64,000 nt of DNA from Paraphysomonas bandaiensis (GCA_965644295.1 CBFFRP010000395.1:1-64000); one strand, 5' to 3'. Shown: positions 20,801 through 34,600, numbered from the stretch's first letter. Notes: generated by a model from the sequence alone, not told the origin. Numbers and translations are program-made.

Positions 20801-23800
20801 GACCTGGTTCTGGTAGACTGGTGTTACCGCCAAGTTTCGTGTCCGCAATATTCGACGTCATCGATGAGGCTTTTTGCTCCAATTTCTTTTGGCGGATGTA
20901 CTCCCAGCCAATAAGCACCTCAGCACAACCGACTGCCACCTGACGGTGATCAGGAGGACAATTCGGGGGCAATCCAAGTCGACTAATAGAAGACACCATT
21001 TGAGGTACGAAATGAGATCGAAATGGATAGAAAAGGGCAGCATGACGAACAATTAGGTTCCAAACGTGTATCAATTGCGGTAAAGAGTGGCCTTCCTCAA
21101 ACACAACCTTTTTGGTCCACTTCATTGCTTTCACGAAGTCTTCATAACGGAGACGCTTCGGCAACGCTGGAACTAAAGTATCAAGCGACACCGATACTAA
21201 GTCCTTATGCTCATTTTGGTAAGTCCTCAATAAAGCAACATACACCTGTGTTAAAAAGTTAACTTCATGAACACAATATCTCCGAACTCACTTGTAGAAT
21301 AATTTTAGGTGGCGTTTCATATGCAGCTATGAACTTGCAAACATTGGCATAAGCCCAGTGTTTCGTGGTCGAATCATCAGCTTTCAGATGATTCCACGCA
21401 AACTTAATTAAATCCTTTCTATGCTCCATCAAATCTTTACTACGATGTTCAATCAATATCGTAGCCACCTACACCATATATCAGAAAATATTTCCACTAA
21501 ACATACTTAAACCTTGAGCAACTCTATTTTCACAGGTTCCAGCATTAAATGCGAAGTATTTGAACTTGACACTGGCGCGCTGTCATCAGCACCGCCAGTT
21601 CCTGAAGAAGCGCTTCTATCCGCATTTCCACCGGCAGAGGAAAATGCATAACGCATTATCAAATCAATCGTCTCAGAGTCAAGGACATTGTCCTCGGTAG
21701 TGTTGCAACTGCTCTCTTCAAATAGATGGAGCAATATCGGTATTATAATTGTCTGTAATATCGATTACACATATCACAAAACATAGAGCACAAAAGAGTA
21801 AAGTACACAACATACCTGTAGTGATACGACCTTGAGCGCTGAGCATATTGTCCTATTGTCCAGCATCGATAAGAACACCCTAATTATGTATCTTTTGTCC
21901 TGTACGGATTGCAAGGTTGGTAATTCAGTTCTGAAAAACATTGTGAGGAAAGTAAAATCAAGGGTATTCGAATTGGAGAGGACTGGTACAAGGTCAAACA
22001 GAACAAAAACGTCGCTACTTTTGCGCCGACAGTATGTGAGTATAGCTTCACATATTATTTTCATTTCGAAATGCTCTTGAAACTTATAGTCGATCATATC
22101 TGCAACTTCACGCTCCGTGTTGCTATCAGACTCCTTTGTCAAGGTTGGAAACATCCTTTTCGTACACCCATCTTTGACTGTGAAGCCACAATTTCTCAGT
22201 ACCAAATACAAAACATTACACAAGGCCGCTAGCAGCTCAGGTTCCTCGACAAGACAAGAGGATGAATTCTCACAGAGTTTGTGAACAATGCGAATTGCGT
22301 TAGCTGACGCCCTGCGCAATGTCTCTTTTTCTCTCTCGTCGCCAACTGCGCGGTGTAAATCCTTGTTTCCCCCTGTCCCATCGATGCTACTTAACGCGGA
22401 TGTGGAGCCAAGTAATAGAGGTGAATTAGGTAGTCCAGAATTCATTGACGAGGAAGAACCTCTGTTTACATCGTGTTGGCTCGAATCAATCACGGCGTGA
22501 CCATCAGTCGTCGCAAGTTTCGAAGGAACCGGTGGACGCAAAAGTTCACTCGAATTACGAAGTTGAATTATTTCAGAAAAACGCCGCGGGCGGCTTGCTG
22601 GGGTAGTTGCCGTACGCACGTAAGCAGATATACACCGTGCAAGGGCTGAATAGCACTTGCGGGAGAAGAGCTTATCCTTAAACCTTTGAGCTATGTGGGA
22701 CACTGCAAACACATCCAAAAACAAATGCAAAACCTGTATATCATATTAAACAACCAACTATACTATGACAAAAATATATACCTCAGGTTTCGCCAAATAT
22801 TGTGGATCTAGGAAAAAATCCAACCACTCATCAGGATATTTCGATAGAAACGTTGCAACAGGGGTTAGAAATCTCGATACACCGGAAGGGCAAGGGCCAT
22901 ACTGACACGACACTCGCTGGAGTCGAACTAACACGTCACAAGCGAATTTTCTTATAAAGCGCTGTACGTCACTATCTTGTATATGATTCGTCTCATCGGG
23001 ACGGGGCTCTCGCGTATGAGCACCTGATTCCCACTGAAAAACGGGGAATATGTTGATAATCGCGATGGCAACTTCAACTTCTTCGCCGGGCCATGCATTA
23101 GATTGCATTACTTTTTCAGGGTCTGTCCACCACTTCAAAATTTCAAGCAACCTCAATCCAATTTTAAGGAAAGCTCTATTCTTAGCCAAGCTAAGAAAAC
23201 ATTGTAAACGTTTCAGCTTTTCGACGGTCAACAAACGGGGCTGCTCAAACATGTTCATAAGAGCTTTCACTTTCGAGCTAATACCAAATGCATTCAGCAG
23301 GTCTATCTCGGGATATGCCACACTATGAGCTTGGGTTATCAGGCGCACCACACTCCCAGCCAAGTCGATAATCTCAGTCCACTTCAAGGAAAGAGAATCA
23401 TACAAAAATGCAACACATTTATTTCGGAAGTCCTTGAAGTTGTCTCCCATAAGGGTATTCGGGTGCTGAGAGAAGAATACCTGAATAATATTCACATAAT
23501 GTAGTCTGGCTTGAATTTCATGTGGAACATCTTCAGGTAGGTGACGCAGCACAATTTCCAGATTCTCCTCCTCGCACGCACGCAATATCTCCGCAGAAGC
23601 ACTTAAATCCTTTTTTAACTCATGTGGACGAGAGATTGATGAGGTAGTATTCGACTGCGAGTCATTGCAATAATTGAAAATAGACTTCAGTAAAGATATG
23701 GAAGAGTCTGAAATAGTTCGTTCTGGGCAATGGGTGCATATAAAGCTCATTCTCGATGAAAACCCAACCAACGACCTAGAACGTAACCCAAGTTTCTCAG

Positions 23801-26800
23801 GTTGTGCTTGAAGCGAAAGACAAGAAACAATTTGACTGGGAACACTCTCAAGTAAAAATGAAACCGATTGTCTCACAGATTTCGCAATAGTATATATTGA
23901 TGAACGTGCAGCAATTCGTACAAGAATACTAGTGCTGCCGAGTGCATCCAACAGAGTACGGAGAATAGTTAGATCTGCCTCGGATAACTGCCAATCAGAA
24001 CCCTTGATTTCATTGCGATCCATTTCGCTTTCCTTCGAAACAGTAGATAGATCTGAGTAACACAACGTGAATACCTTTTGAACAACGGGAATAACTTCTT
24101 CAACGACATACGCATATTTGTCTGGCATTGCATACTCAACTACAGCAAAGAGTGCAAAAGATATATCCTGTTGAAAGCCCACAACAACAGTTCGAGGTAA
24201 CAACTGGGACAGCTCGTTCAATATTCGTACTCCAGCAAGACGATCTATCCAGGATGTGCTAAAGCTGCACAACTCAATTGCGGACAATAACAACCGATCA
24301 ACTGGAGACATAAATTTATCGGGGGAATTCGAAAATGAGTTGTCTGGGGTCAGTGAGTCCTTGAGAACGATACTGTTGCCATCATCAAGATTCGAATAAA
24401 CATTGTTGATGACAGTACTTAATGCTGACATCCACTTTCGCAATACCCATATTCCAATTCCATATACATCCGGCCTGGCGCTAGATGCACTCAATATTAT
24501 TGCTCCATTTAGGGCATCAAGCCATCTTCTACATGAAACAGTGTTCGAGACCTGGTGACAATTAAGGAGAGCAAAATGATAACATACACCAATTAGCAAA
24601 TCTTCAGCTTCCTGCCGCAAATGAGGATAACATGCAGCACATAATAAGGAAAACAGAAGGTTTTTGAGAGTCTCCTCTTTCTCCTCTGAAACATTTGCAC
24701 CACAGGTATCAGTATCAGACGAAAAAGCTGTTTTTTGCAGTTTGATAATGTTTCGACCGTTGCATAAATCACTTGGCAATTCTGGAACAACTTCAAGTAA
24801 AACTGTTCGTAGTAAATGAAATGCATTCGTCAGCTGAGAAGTGATGGCATCATTTAGGAGATACGACGTTTCTTCCAGAAATTGTTTATTTAAATCCAAA
24901 GCTAATGTAGAACGAGAGGGATCTTTGTATTGCGCAGGTGTACATTCGTCTATCTGAAAGTGATCCGGGAGAAGACTATGCATATCTTTTACGAGAGAGT
25001 GCGGCGGCGATGTGTGTGTAGGTGTCACTGGGTCACTCGCCGTGGGCATGTACGATACAGCCATTGTCAGTACTTCTGCTTCAACCCCTGGAGGCGACGG
25101 CAACAGCCCAATTAGAATAGAGCACGCACCCTGAATGCAACCATCCAAGCCAACCGAAACCGAAACAGACAGTTCGTCTGATTTCATTTCTGTAGGCTCT
25201 TCGTGAAAGTCGAGTTCCATCATTAATGATTCAACGCCGCTACTATCGCCGACATTCAAAGTATCTCTCGAGAATATGGCATTTATAAGCTTAGTATTAT
25301 TGCCCTCGTTGAAGAATTCGCGAAGAAATTTTCTATTTTTACCACCAAACTTTCCTAAAACGCGAACTGCCAAGGCACCGTAGGGATATGGTGCTGGTTT
25401 CAAATGCATACATATACCAGAAAAGACGGAGTGTAGAAGTCGTGCTTGAGACGACATTACAGAAAATAGATAAACCGGATTTAAGTTCTCTACCCAAAAT
25501 TCTAATGTACGAAGGGACAGGTTTGCGAGTGTGTCAGATGTAGTTTCTCGTACTGCACGTGAAAAAATATTTAAAAGACGAGTAAAATACGGGAGTAGAG
25601 ACTCCAGTCTGCATGGAATGGTAAGGTATAGCTCCAGTACCGCGCATCGAACACTATCATTGTTACTACGGGAGAGCAGGTAATCCAGACCATCAAACAA
25701 CGTAGGTAGAATTGAAGCTATTTCTCTGTAGGACTGCTCAAACTTTCCACCAGACACTGATCGAAAGAGAGTTCTCATCACATGGATGTAATGAAGAGAA
25801 CATGTTGACTCGCGTGCAAATCGCAAGCACAGGTGGATGATGTTCTTCAACTGGGAGCGTAGAATCTTTTCGTTATCTGGATAAGCACCAATAATTCCCA
25901 GTGTCACTTTCAGCATCCTCAAGAGCGCAGCTGGATAAGAGGCATTTTCATCCACCGAATTATCATGAAACAATGACTCTGACTTTTGCTTCGATTGAGA
26001 AGAGCTCGAGTTACTACTCCCGGATAGAGTTGGAAGTTTATGTACGAAAAAGCTTAGCGATGTGTCCATCGTCAGTTGACTACACTCTGACGACTTCGAC
26101 ATCAGCAAATAGTGTACAAGAGAAATGAACACTGGTCGCTTGTGTGATAAGGCCAACAGATAATTTAAGTTTTGTCCTAGCACTGTTCTAATTAACGAGC
26201 TGGGGCTCATGACAAGGAAAGTATGCACCAACGGTTCAAGCAGCAGCTTTACATCGTGGTCATTTTCAAACGACTGCACAGCTCCAGTGCTAGCGGCCGA
26301 TTCATTTTTTTCCATGTTTTTGCTTTCAGGAGACTGAAGGTCAGTCGTCTCTCCGCTGCTACTTTTATTCGAGGCCACATCTTTGTAGCTGCGTTCCGAT
26401 ACAGATTTAGATACCGCATACACGCAATCCAGAACCCATGCAACGTAATTTTTGAGCAAATCAACCTCATCGTCCGACAAGACATGAACAGCCATAGGAT
26501 GGGCTTGGGCAGAGGACATATGCACCTTGTGAATAGCATGGATTGTGCTAAGTACTGTCTTGACTCCGACCAGCAGTGACTTGATCAAGTGCTTCATATC
26601 ACGTGCAGAATCATGGTTAAGGGGGAGGATATTGAATATCAAACCGTCTTGTAAGGCACCTAAAATTCAAAACTGATCAATTATATAGACATCGCACTAC
26701 TAGTGCAGTACCTGGCAGTATGAGATTAGCGGAGGTTTCTTCTTGTGATGAGGGCAACAGCTCACACTTCATCTTTTCGAAGAGGTTCCGATGGTTGCCG

Positions 26801-28382
26801 ACGAATACCCCTCCAGCATCAGTATCGATGCTCAACTGCCTTCTCTGGGACTCTTCTACAGCGCGAATCTGAACTTTCATTGTATAGAACTTAAAAATTA
26901 ATGTCCTGAGTATTCTACTCAACAACTTTCTATCGCTCTGGAAATTAGCCTTCTGCACATGTCACATTACATAGTCTCAGTGCTCCACAGCATCTTTTAC
27001 CTGATCGTGCTGAGATGACCCGAATCTCTCTGCGATGCTGACTAAGATGCGCACGGATGTTGTCTGAATTGCAGCTGGCAATTGTACGTCATTTATATTT
27101 CTCGCAAACAAATATACCACTTTAGATAATTGTGCAAAAGACAGGCTATCGCGGGAGTGATGTACAAGGTCAGCAATAGTCGAGTACGCGAGGGGTCTCA
27201 GTGTCTCGTATGCCTGTCTGCCAGGACCCATAAGAAAAGTTTCGTCCAAAAAGTGGTCCATGTGTCCCGTAAAACTCTTTCTGAAGTCTGTCGCCAGGAT
27301 ATGTCTCAGGTCCACCAGAAGTTCTTTTCTCGTAGAAACGGCCTCCGCCGGACATGACCTGATGAGTTTTAAGACATTTTCTGCCACTTTTTCTTCGTGG
27401 CGCCGCATCTGATCAGCGAACCCTCGCATGAAGTATGTAATAAGCGACAGTATTTTGACCTGCGCTGCGAGAAATTCTCTAAATCGCAACTTGTGTTGCT
27501 CTGCATCTTCGGGTGATATTCGAAGGTTCAGCACCTTCATCATGAGTGGCAGGAGGTTCGGGATATTGCGATTGATGAATTTAGGGTATACTTGAAAGAG
27601 CAACATGATCAATAGTGGACATTCAGTCAACACCTTAAATGAACCACGACTGGGCAATAGAGAGGACGACTTCACCGCTGAGTGCGGCGGCCGGGAAGGG
27701 TCCTTGACGGAATCCGGTCCTGGTTCACTGAATACGGACTGCGCAGATATGGGGATATTATTGAATATAAGCTGAACCAAGTCCAGGAACGACTGTATAT
27801 ATGGTGAAGTCAATTACCAAACTAATTCAAAATGAGCAACATACCTGTACGTGACTCTCAAGTGCAGGGCGAAACGACTTATGCAGTTCGAAAATTATTC
27901 TCAATGCAGTCAGTGCATTTTCCTCATTGTCTTCTGACAGCACCTGTATCTTAATTAGTAGCGAATTTAACGCCACAATGTAGTTCAACCTTCATTGACA
28001 AAGTAAGAAGGTCGACTACATACGGCTTCAACACTTCTGTGCATGGGAATCTGTTGAAAACCTCCAAGATCGCATGCCGACACTTATTTTCATCATTATT
28101 ACACATCTGCAGAGAAAATTACCATAGTCAAATAGAGTAATATAATGTATAACCTGTACATTCAATCGAGACACAATTAATTCTCGTAAAATAGGAAATA
28201 TATCCTTTAAGAAGTTGCCAAATTCTTGAGTATGAACAATTTCAATTCTTTCCCTCAAATCAGTTACAGTCTATCAGATAAAATCAACAACATGATAAAA
28301 AAATAAATAATAACAATACCTTTAGAATTGATTGTATATTTTTTGAGGCTAATGAAGCCTGCAGATCTGCTAGATTAAGCAT
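14849..28382 (-). CDS. TRRAP: TRRAP/Tra1 PIKK-family pseudokinase, SAGA/NuA4 scaffold
   Basis: Giant scaffold that brings SAGA and NuA4/TIP60 acetyltransferase complexes to activators in the nucleus. Sixteen exons by my reading: 28320-28382, 28154-28270, 27990-28106, 27845-27943, 27001-27792, 26712-26952, 22782-26659, 21816-22733, 21513-21752, 21292-21468, 19728-21245, 16513-19680, 16000-16464, 15216-15947, 15076-15165 and 14849-15022. The introns are 44-63 bp, giving about 4,262 aa, somewhat longer than yeast or human (about 3,750-3,850). Evidence: an N-terminal HEAT region; VPGQYHE then VKIVRLLPTFDRV just ahead of the kinase-like domain, as in TRRAP; RLTPFLEELM near the end; and a FATC tail ending ATWMPWV. 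The canonical kinase HRD-type and DFG motifs are missing, as expected for this pseudokinase. Residues about 2450-2560 are a Ser/Gly/Lys-rich low-complexity insert. Exon 15 is uncertain: the frame joined by splicing looks less PIKK-like than the +1 frame. Confidence 0.92.
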
Positions 28383-28865
28383 AGCTTCACTCTATATATA
28401 TGTATATATAAATAAATTCAAAACTTTGATTACTAGAATTTGTAATACATGTGCATATAAATTCTATGAAGTCTAGAGATTGTTATTTTAATAACAATTG
28501 AATTGTGATGGGTAGGAATGATAAGAGCGAGTTAAATTTGAGCTGCACCACAAGTGAGAAGTATATATATACATGTATTTGAGGTACTGCAGCATAGATA
28601 CAATCATACATACATACATACATACATACATACATACATACATACATACATACATACATACATACATACATACATACATACATACATACATACATACATA
28701 CATACATACATACATACATACATACATACATACATACATACATACATACATACATACATACATACATACATACATACATACATACATACATACATACATA
28801 CATACATACATACATACATACATACATACATACATACATACATACATACATACATACATACACAC

Positions 28866-28896
<31 letters not shown>

Positions 28897-28934
28897 CATA
28901 CATACATACATACATACATACATACATACATACA

Positions 28935-28968
<34 letters not shown>

Positions 28969-29091
28969 CGCTCATATACATACATAAAGAACATGCATCT
29001 TTAGACAGTGTCTCCTACTAAGCTTATAAACTCTACCCACCAAGATCTATACATACATATATTACAATTCAATAATAACATCTTAATAAAA
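28383..29091. promoter_or_regulatory. Head-to-head promoter gap, Tra1 and CSN5
   Basis: 709 bp between the two start codons, transcribed outward both ways. About half is the CATA microsatellite; the rest is AT-rich. No TATA box can be singled out. Confidence 0.5.
28605..28964. repeat. (CATA)n microsatellite, about 90 units
   Basis: 360 bp of tandem CATA, broken only by a cacactta variant near 28861. It keeps several frames open on both strands, so the long ORFs here are artefacts. It lies in the middle of the shared promoter region. Confidence 0.98.
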
Positions 29092-30249
29092 ATGAGTGCT
29101 GATCAACTTTATTCTTATGATGAAGATAAGATTGCAATGATTAAATCAAAACATGAATGGATGAATAATCCGAAATATTTTCAAAGGGTTAAAATATCCC
29201 CATCAGCTATAGTAAAGATGATGACACATAGTCAATCAGGTGTTAATAAAGGTATTAAACAAAATGGTAAACCTATTGAAGTTATGGGTTTATTATTTGG
29301 TCATCCAGATGTTAATGATTTACAATGTTTAGTTGTAACAGATGCACAGCCAATACCTGCAGAAGGTTTTGAAACAAAAGTTGTTATTGATGATGATAGT
29401 GTTATTAATTATATGATCAATTTGAGCGCTGTAAATGAGGAGACTAGAAAGTTTTCTTATTGTGGATGGTATCATACTCATCCATTTGATGTTGATGAGA
29501 ATAGCCATTGTTACCTATCTAGCACTGACATCAACACACAACGCCAGTGGCAGCGTGCAGAGGACCCTCACGGAAACCCTTGGCTTGCGATTGTTATTGA
29601 TCCTCTTCGGTCTGTAGCACAGGGTCGCCCGGAGCTGAAAGCATTCCGTGCGTACCCTGTGGAGTACGAGCCCCCCCAGAAAGAAGCTCCTGACGGGGCC
29701 CCAGTGACCAATGAAATGAAGGCCGTGGAGAAGTGGGGTGTGTGTTGGAAGGGATACTATGAGCTGGAGATATCATACTTTATGTCATCTCTTGCGATGA
29801 ATGCATTGAACGTCTTGAAAAATAAATTCATGTGGATGACTACCTTCACATCTACGAATCCTAGAGACTCTGGTAAACGATTTCTTCATCACATCCCGCA
29901 GTGTTAAGTAACATGTTTATTGTTTTGCAGAACAACAGGCTCAACTAACTTCACGTATTAATGAGGCTGCGATAAAAATAGGTTCACATAGTGGAATGGT
30001 AGGAGCTTCCTTCCGCCCATCCGTGTCTGCACTCGCTACAGACAGCAGTAGTGCGGAGGACAAAGAATCGAAGATACAGAAGGTTGAAATGAAATGTTGG
30101 TCTAACTATAACTGAAGAATGTTTATCAGGGCACATCAGATATTGCCGCGGAGCTTGGCCAAGAATCATTTGTTCAAATTGCGAAAAATGCTTTATTCGG
30201 AAATGGTGCATACACAGTATCTGGTGACGAGACGAATGAGATGAAGTAG
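29092..30249 (+). CDS. CSN5: COP9 signalosome subunit 5, JAMM deneddylase
   Basis: Catalytic subunit of the COP9 signalosome, removing Nedd8 from cullins. Exons 29092-29872, 29931-30082 and 30130-30249 (introns 58 and 47 bp); 350 aa, the normal length. The N-terminus fits CSN5 (YSYDEDKIAMIKSKHEW, then KISPSAIVKMMTHS). The MPN domain has the catalytic Glu in IEVMGLLFG and HTHP followed by S-x2-D (SSTD). The spacing between HTH and S-x2-D is 12 residues, not the usual 7: an extra FDVDENSHC-type loop is present. I recall a similar loop in some protist CSN5 proteins but cannot check. The later AIVIDPLRS and KGYYELEISYF segments are also typical, so CSN5 is preferred over Rpn11 or other MPN+ proteins. 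The first 400 nt are AT-rich, then GC rises sharply near 29500. Confidence 0.95.
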
Positions 30250-30744
30250 TGATTAGCTTTAGTGACACTGAATCACTGTACATGTAGCACCATACCTTTT
30301 TATAATGCCGATCACGGTACATATTTTGACTCATATAATAATATTCATAGTAACTGAAGCTTCAATTATTCTTTGATATTGAGTAGTTTATCTCTTGGTC
30401 GGTAAAAGTAGAAGTTACAAGCACGACTTCTTGTTCCAAAGTTTGGTGATTTTTGTGGTCATCCCTGTTATTTTCTATGCGTCTTGGAATTCGTATGGTA
30501 CTTTATGATAGTACTTTGTTATTGGTGAAGGAATACTGGAGAAACAGTGGTACATAGCCAATAATGCACATTATTGTCGTGATTCTGAAGTATCGTGGCG
30601 ATACAGCATGAGGAAATGAATCAGTGGGTGCTATTACATGGCCAAAATGACAATGACGATTTACGCTGTAAATGTCATAATTGTGATTAACTCCTAGTGA
30701 GAATCAAATAACCTCTTCAAAGATCTGAGGTAATATGGTATAAT
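30250..30744. other. Tail-to-tail gap, gene-free part
   Basis: 3' flank of CSN5. No gene or clear repeat seen in this part. Confidence 0.4.
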
Positions 30745-30845
30745 CCAGGGCCTAGTAACTGGTAACAGTTAACGGTAATGTGGTAATGGCGTTATCATTG
30801 CCCGTAACTGGTAACTGGGCACACATTATTGGTTCATTAATGGCA
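30745..30845 (+). repeat. GGTAAC-rich repeat, copy A
   Basis: Begins ccagggcctagtaact and is made of overlapping ggtaac/ttaacggtaatg words. A related sequence starts ccagggcctgataacc at about 44938. Both lie in tail-to-tail gaps. Confidence 0.5.
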
Positions 30846-30859
30846 TTTTCTACGTCTTT

Positions 30860-31010
30860 GGCCTTGACAAATAAGCAGGCATCTGGGAATGGGCCCACCT
30901 CAAGGGCATCTGGGGCATTGGACTGCCTACTGAAGTCAAGTTTCCGGGCTGTTCACCTTAAGGACAGAGTGGTTGTACCTTGGTGCTTGCGGTGACGCAC
31001 AAGCAGCTTT
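30860..31010 (+). repeat. Interspersed repeat, copy A (mate at 55435-55680)
   Basis: Includes tctgggaatgggcccacctc, tgcctactgaagtcaag, gggctgttcacct and ggtgcttgcggtgacgcac. The same words in the same order occur on the minus strand at 55435-55680 with moderate divergence. Both copies read as a short frame (GNGPTSR then LLKSS-RAVHL), so the repeat may once have been coding. Confidence 0.8.
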
Positions 31011-31058
31011 TCGTACCGTTAAATAGTAGGAGATCAGAGTTAAGCACTAGTTAGTTAT

Positions 31059-31374
31059 GTTGAGTTTTGCTGTTTGAGCAATTAAATGCTGTAATTCTAA
31101 GGTATTGAAATTATGGCCGTTAGTCGAAGAATACAGTAGTGGTTAATAGTATTATGAGAACTAACAACATGATGGCTACTGTAGTAATAAAACTGAATAT
31201 AATATATTGATCATACAAGATAGTGATGATGTAAGATCCTACGAGAAATGATTGGTCTTAGAGATAACATGAAATTGATGAATGAGAAGAGATGTTGATT
31301 ATAATAACGAGCTTAATGAGTGAATACACCTCCAGTTAAGTTAGTAAATCATTCAATTGTGTCATAACTTGACA
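31059..31374 (+). repeat. Solo-like LTR, same family as 14161-14450
   Basis: Starts near gttgagttttgctgt and ends in cttgaca. Alignable over its length with the relict LTR beside the primer binding site at 14160. No internal element sequence adjoins it, so it is probably a solo LTR left after recombination, nested among other repeats. The left border is approximate. Confidence 0.6.
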
Positions 31375-31404
31375 AGTTAAATTGAAATGCAACATTAGTT
31401 ATGA

Positions 31405-31450
31405 GTTCTGACTCATAAACGCCTATTGCTTATAACAAGATATGCACTAC
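31405..31450 (+). repeat. Short interspersed repeat, copy 2 of 3
   Basis: Shares gactcataaacgcctattg and attgcttataacaagata-like words with 4195-4250. Possibly the far end of the element disrupted by the solo LTR. Confidence 0.45.
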
Positions 31451-31674
31451 TCCTACTTTTAGGTGTTAATGTTAGGGGGATATATATACCTAGAGCTGCA
31501 GCTAGACGCTGTCTCCAACCTGCACTCGATTCATAGAAAAAATGACAGCTAAATTCATAATACCCCTGTCAAGTAGAAAAGAGCTGTATACTTTTAACAT
31601 GGATCCTCTATATTGTTAATTAGACCACTCAATGTTCGACATATGCAGAATATATACAAAACGTCACTACTTAG

Positions 31675-34600
31675 CTACTTAGAAGTATCTATAATGGGGA
31701 TAACTTTATTTACACTTCCACGGTAGATATCCGGCCCCAACTTAGCCTGAGGAGGTAGCCAATCACCATCTTCGTGCGGACCCATCCGAAACATTTTAAT
31801 ATTTACATTGAGGTAAGGTGGAATCATTTTATCACGACGACTGGTCTCGGATGTTTCTTCTACACGATGCAGCTGAACGGTAATGTCGACAAACCTGAAT
31901 AACTGTTAATACATTGGAAAAAATAAAACGCATACATCACCTTTCACTTTGCATATCTAATAAATCCAAGGACCCGGTAAAACTTTTTCCATCTTTACTG
32001 CCCATATCTCCCCGGCTCTCCAGCAAAAGTGTGCGAGGAGAAGGAGGGAGCGAAAAGGACAGGGCGTTCAAAGACGTGTTGACCTCTCCCTTCCCAATAT
32101 TTGACTGTCGCGGAGGTATTCGCCTCATTTCCACTGACAACTCAATATTATTCATGTCTGCAAACATGGCCTCCAATGCATCGCATGATCCTCTAAACAT
32201 ATGTTTCGATCCAGTGCCAAACGTTACCACACCTTCATCATAGTCATCCTCCGGTATTTCGCCTTGGACTGTCACTTCATCTCCAAATACATTGTAGTGG
32301 CAGAGCCACAATGGTCTTGTCTCAGCAAATATATCTTCCTTCTTACACAAGTGGCGAGCTTGTACCACCTGAATGCAGAGACACCATACAGAATTGCATT
32401 GCCGCTCTAACCTTTGCTCATTATCTACCCTCTCCTCAATCATGACTTTCATCGGTGCTTGCAAAGCTAACAGACTGAGACGTTCTTGTCGCCCCTGACT
32501 TGACATCAGTACAGGAGCTGCACGCTTCGACTCTATATCCATGCTTGTACGCATCACTTGTGAAATAGATGTGCGCTTCGATGTATCATGCATGTGGACA
32601 GTATTGTTACCAAAAGCAAGGCGGCGCGTTTGGTTCTTCTCGAGTTCTACGTTTAGCCACTCTTTAGGAAGCGGGGCAGTACTGGCGAATTGATTTTCAA
32701 TGTCCGGTACATATACGTTTCCGGAATCCTCGACTTGAATCAAAGCATATGGGAGTGACCAATTGTCCATGGGGTAGATTGCTCGATCAATTCCAACCAT
32801 GGCCTGTAAATAGGTATGTGTCATCATCATACGTAGATCTTGCGTTGTTAACACCAACTTACCCTAAGCATTGGAACTGACCGTTCCTTTGGCAAATGCT
32901 TAATTGCATACGTCATTGGGGCTCCGAAATCTAGCCGCTTCACTGCAGAGCTTTTAAACTGTGACAACGGCAGATATGCATAACAAATTGCATCGTCAGG
33001 AAGTGGGTCGCCTGTATCTGTGTGCTTATTAATATCTGCACGAGGGTCGTACTTCATATCAGTGGCCTCGTCTCTTCGAATACTGCGACTAAGATGATGT
33101 AAATGCGAAAACGCACAAGTGCGTCTTGTCTCTCTGTTCCTAATGTCCTGAATATTTTTCTTTAACTGTGCCGATTTCGCTTTACTCGTGTTCGACATAT
33201 TCGGGATGGTCCAATGCCGCTCGTTAATATCAGCATTTGGCTTTAACTTCGCGCTCAAAACCACCATTATTCGCTCTGCTTTGCAAATAAAATTATTATA
33301 AGGCCCATGGCCATCCCCTGTTGCATCACCAGGGACCATGAAATAGGACATTCGCATGTACTTTACATCCAAAGCTCCAACACACACCTCCGTGGGCTCG
33401 TCATCATCGATATCATCCTTATCAGCACTACGACTCGAAATAGGTGACGCAGATAGTCGTGCAGCCTTTTCTTTCTCAATAACTTGTGAAGTTCGACGAG
33501 TAATAACGTAAGCCGTGTCGTCAGACTCATCAGAGCATCTTTCTTCGTCACTATATCCGCTGGAGGGGTCACTGCACAGACTTTCCCCATCGGAGCTACT
33601 TGAACTTTCTACATCACCCTCCAAAATACGACCAACAGTAGTTGCCATGCGTTTAATATGGGGGTTCTTAAACCTATTAACCCGATTTCTAGTAAAGCTA
33701 AATCCTTTTTTGCATGGAGCATCGACTCTACGACCTAGAACGTAGTATGACACATTGAAGTTTTCATATACGTCCAAAAACGGTACTGGTATATCTGCCA
33801 CCTATAGTATATATTTACGTTAGTGTAAGTTAAGTACCACCACATGCCTAACCTTGTGTATAGCAACCATCATTCGACAAAGTGTAAGGTCCACTGACAT
33901 GAGATCAGGACGAGTCATCCTTATGCCATGCGCCATTGGGCTTGGATCAGGATACCCTTTGCGTTTCGTACCGCTCTTCTTTATAGTAGGTTTGGCTGGA
34001 GTAGAGTTGACTAATGCTGCCTTCACCACAGATGGTGGGGTGGAAGCAGGCACTGCAGGCTCAGGTTTCTCTGCATTGTTCTTATAGTACTCTCTTGAGG
34101 CCAGTCTTGATGGAGAGTTCTTGGCACGAAATAAGTCTCTTATAGCGCTCTCATTCATAACGGAAGATCGATTAGCAGACCCCCCCATAGACGATAGAGT
34201 TTTTGTGGCAGTTTTCAACACATCGGTCTCCCTCGTAGCCTTAAGTGCCGGCGAAGGAAGGGGAGCTGTGGACGGTCTTGTAACCGCAGAAGACCTCGTG
34301 TTATGAGTTGGAGTCCTAGGTTGCACGGGCGAGTGCAGCGACGACGATGTTGCTGGATCGTCGGTCTTCGGCTCTAGGAGGTCTGTATTATTTCTAGTGA
34401 AGACAGCTAGTTTGTGCTCCACCTCCATCAGTTTAGATTCTTGTTTGTAAAGGGCATAGCACAACTCACACACGTACAGATTCACATCAGTAGCATTGAC
34501 ATGCCGTGGACACACATCGCCGGCGGCCTCGTCAGCACGGTGCATACTCTTCATGGTGTAGCTCCCGTCTCGGCAAAAGTGAGGAAGATCGACAGCCCGA

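Noticed and set aside
28483-29021. Several long frames of MYVC and YIHT repeats on both strands
   Set aside because: They are open only because the CATA microsatellite has no stop codons in these frames; no start context or conservation is credible.
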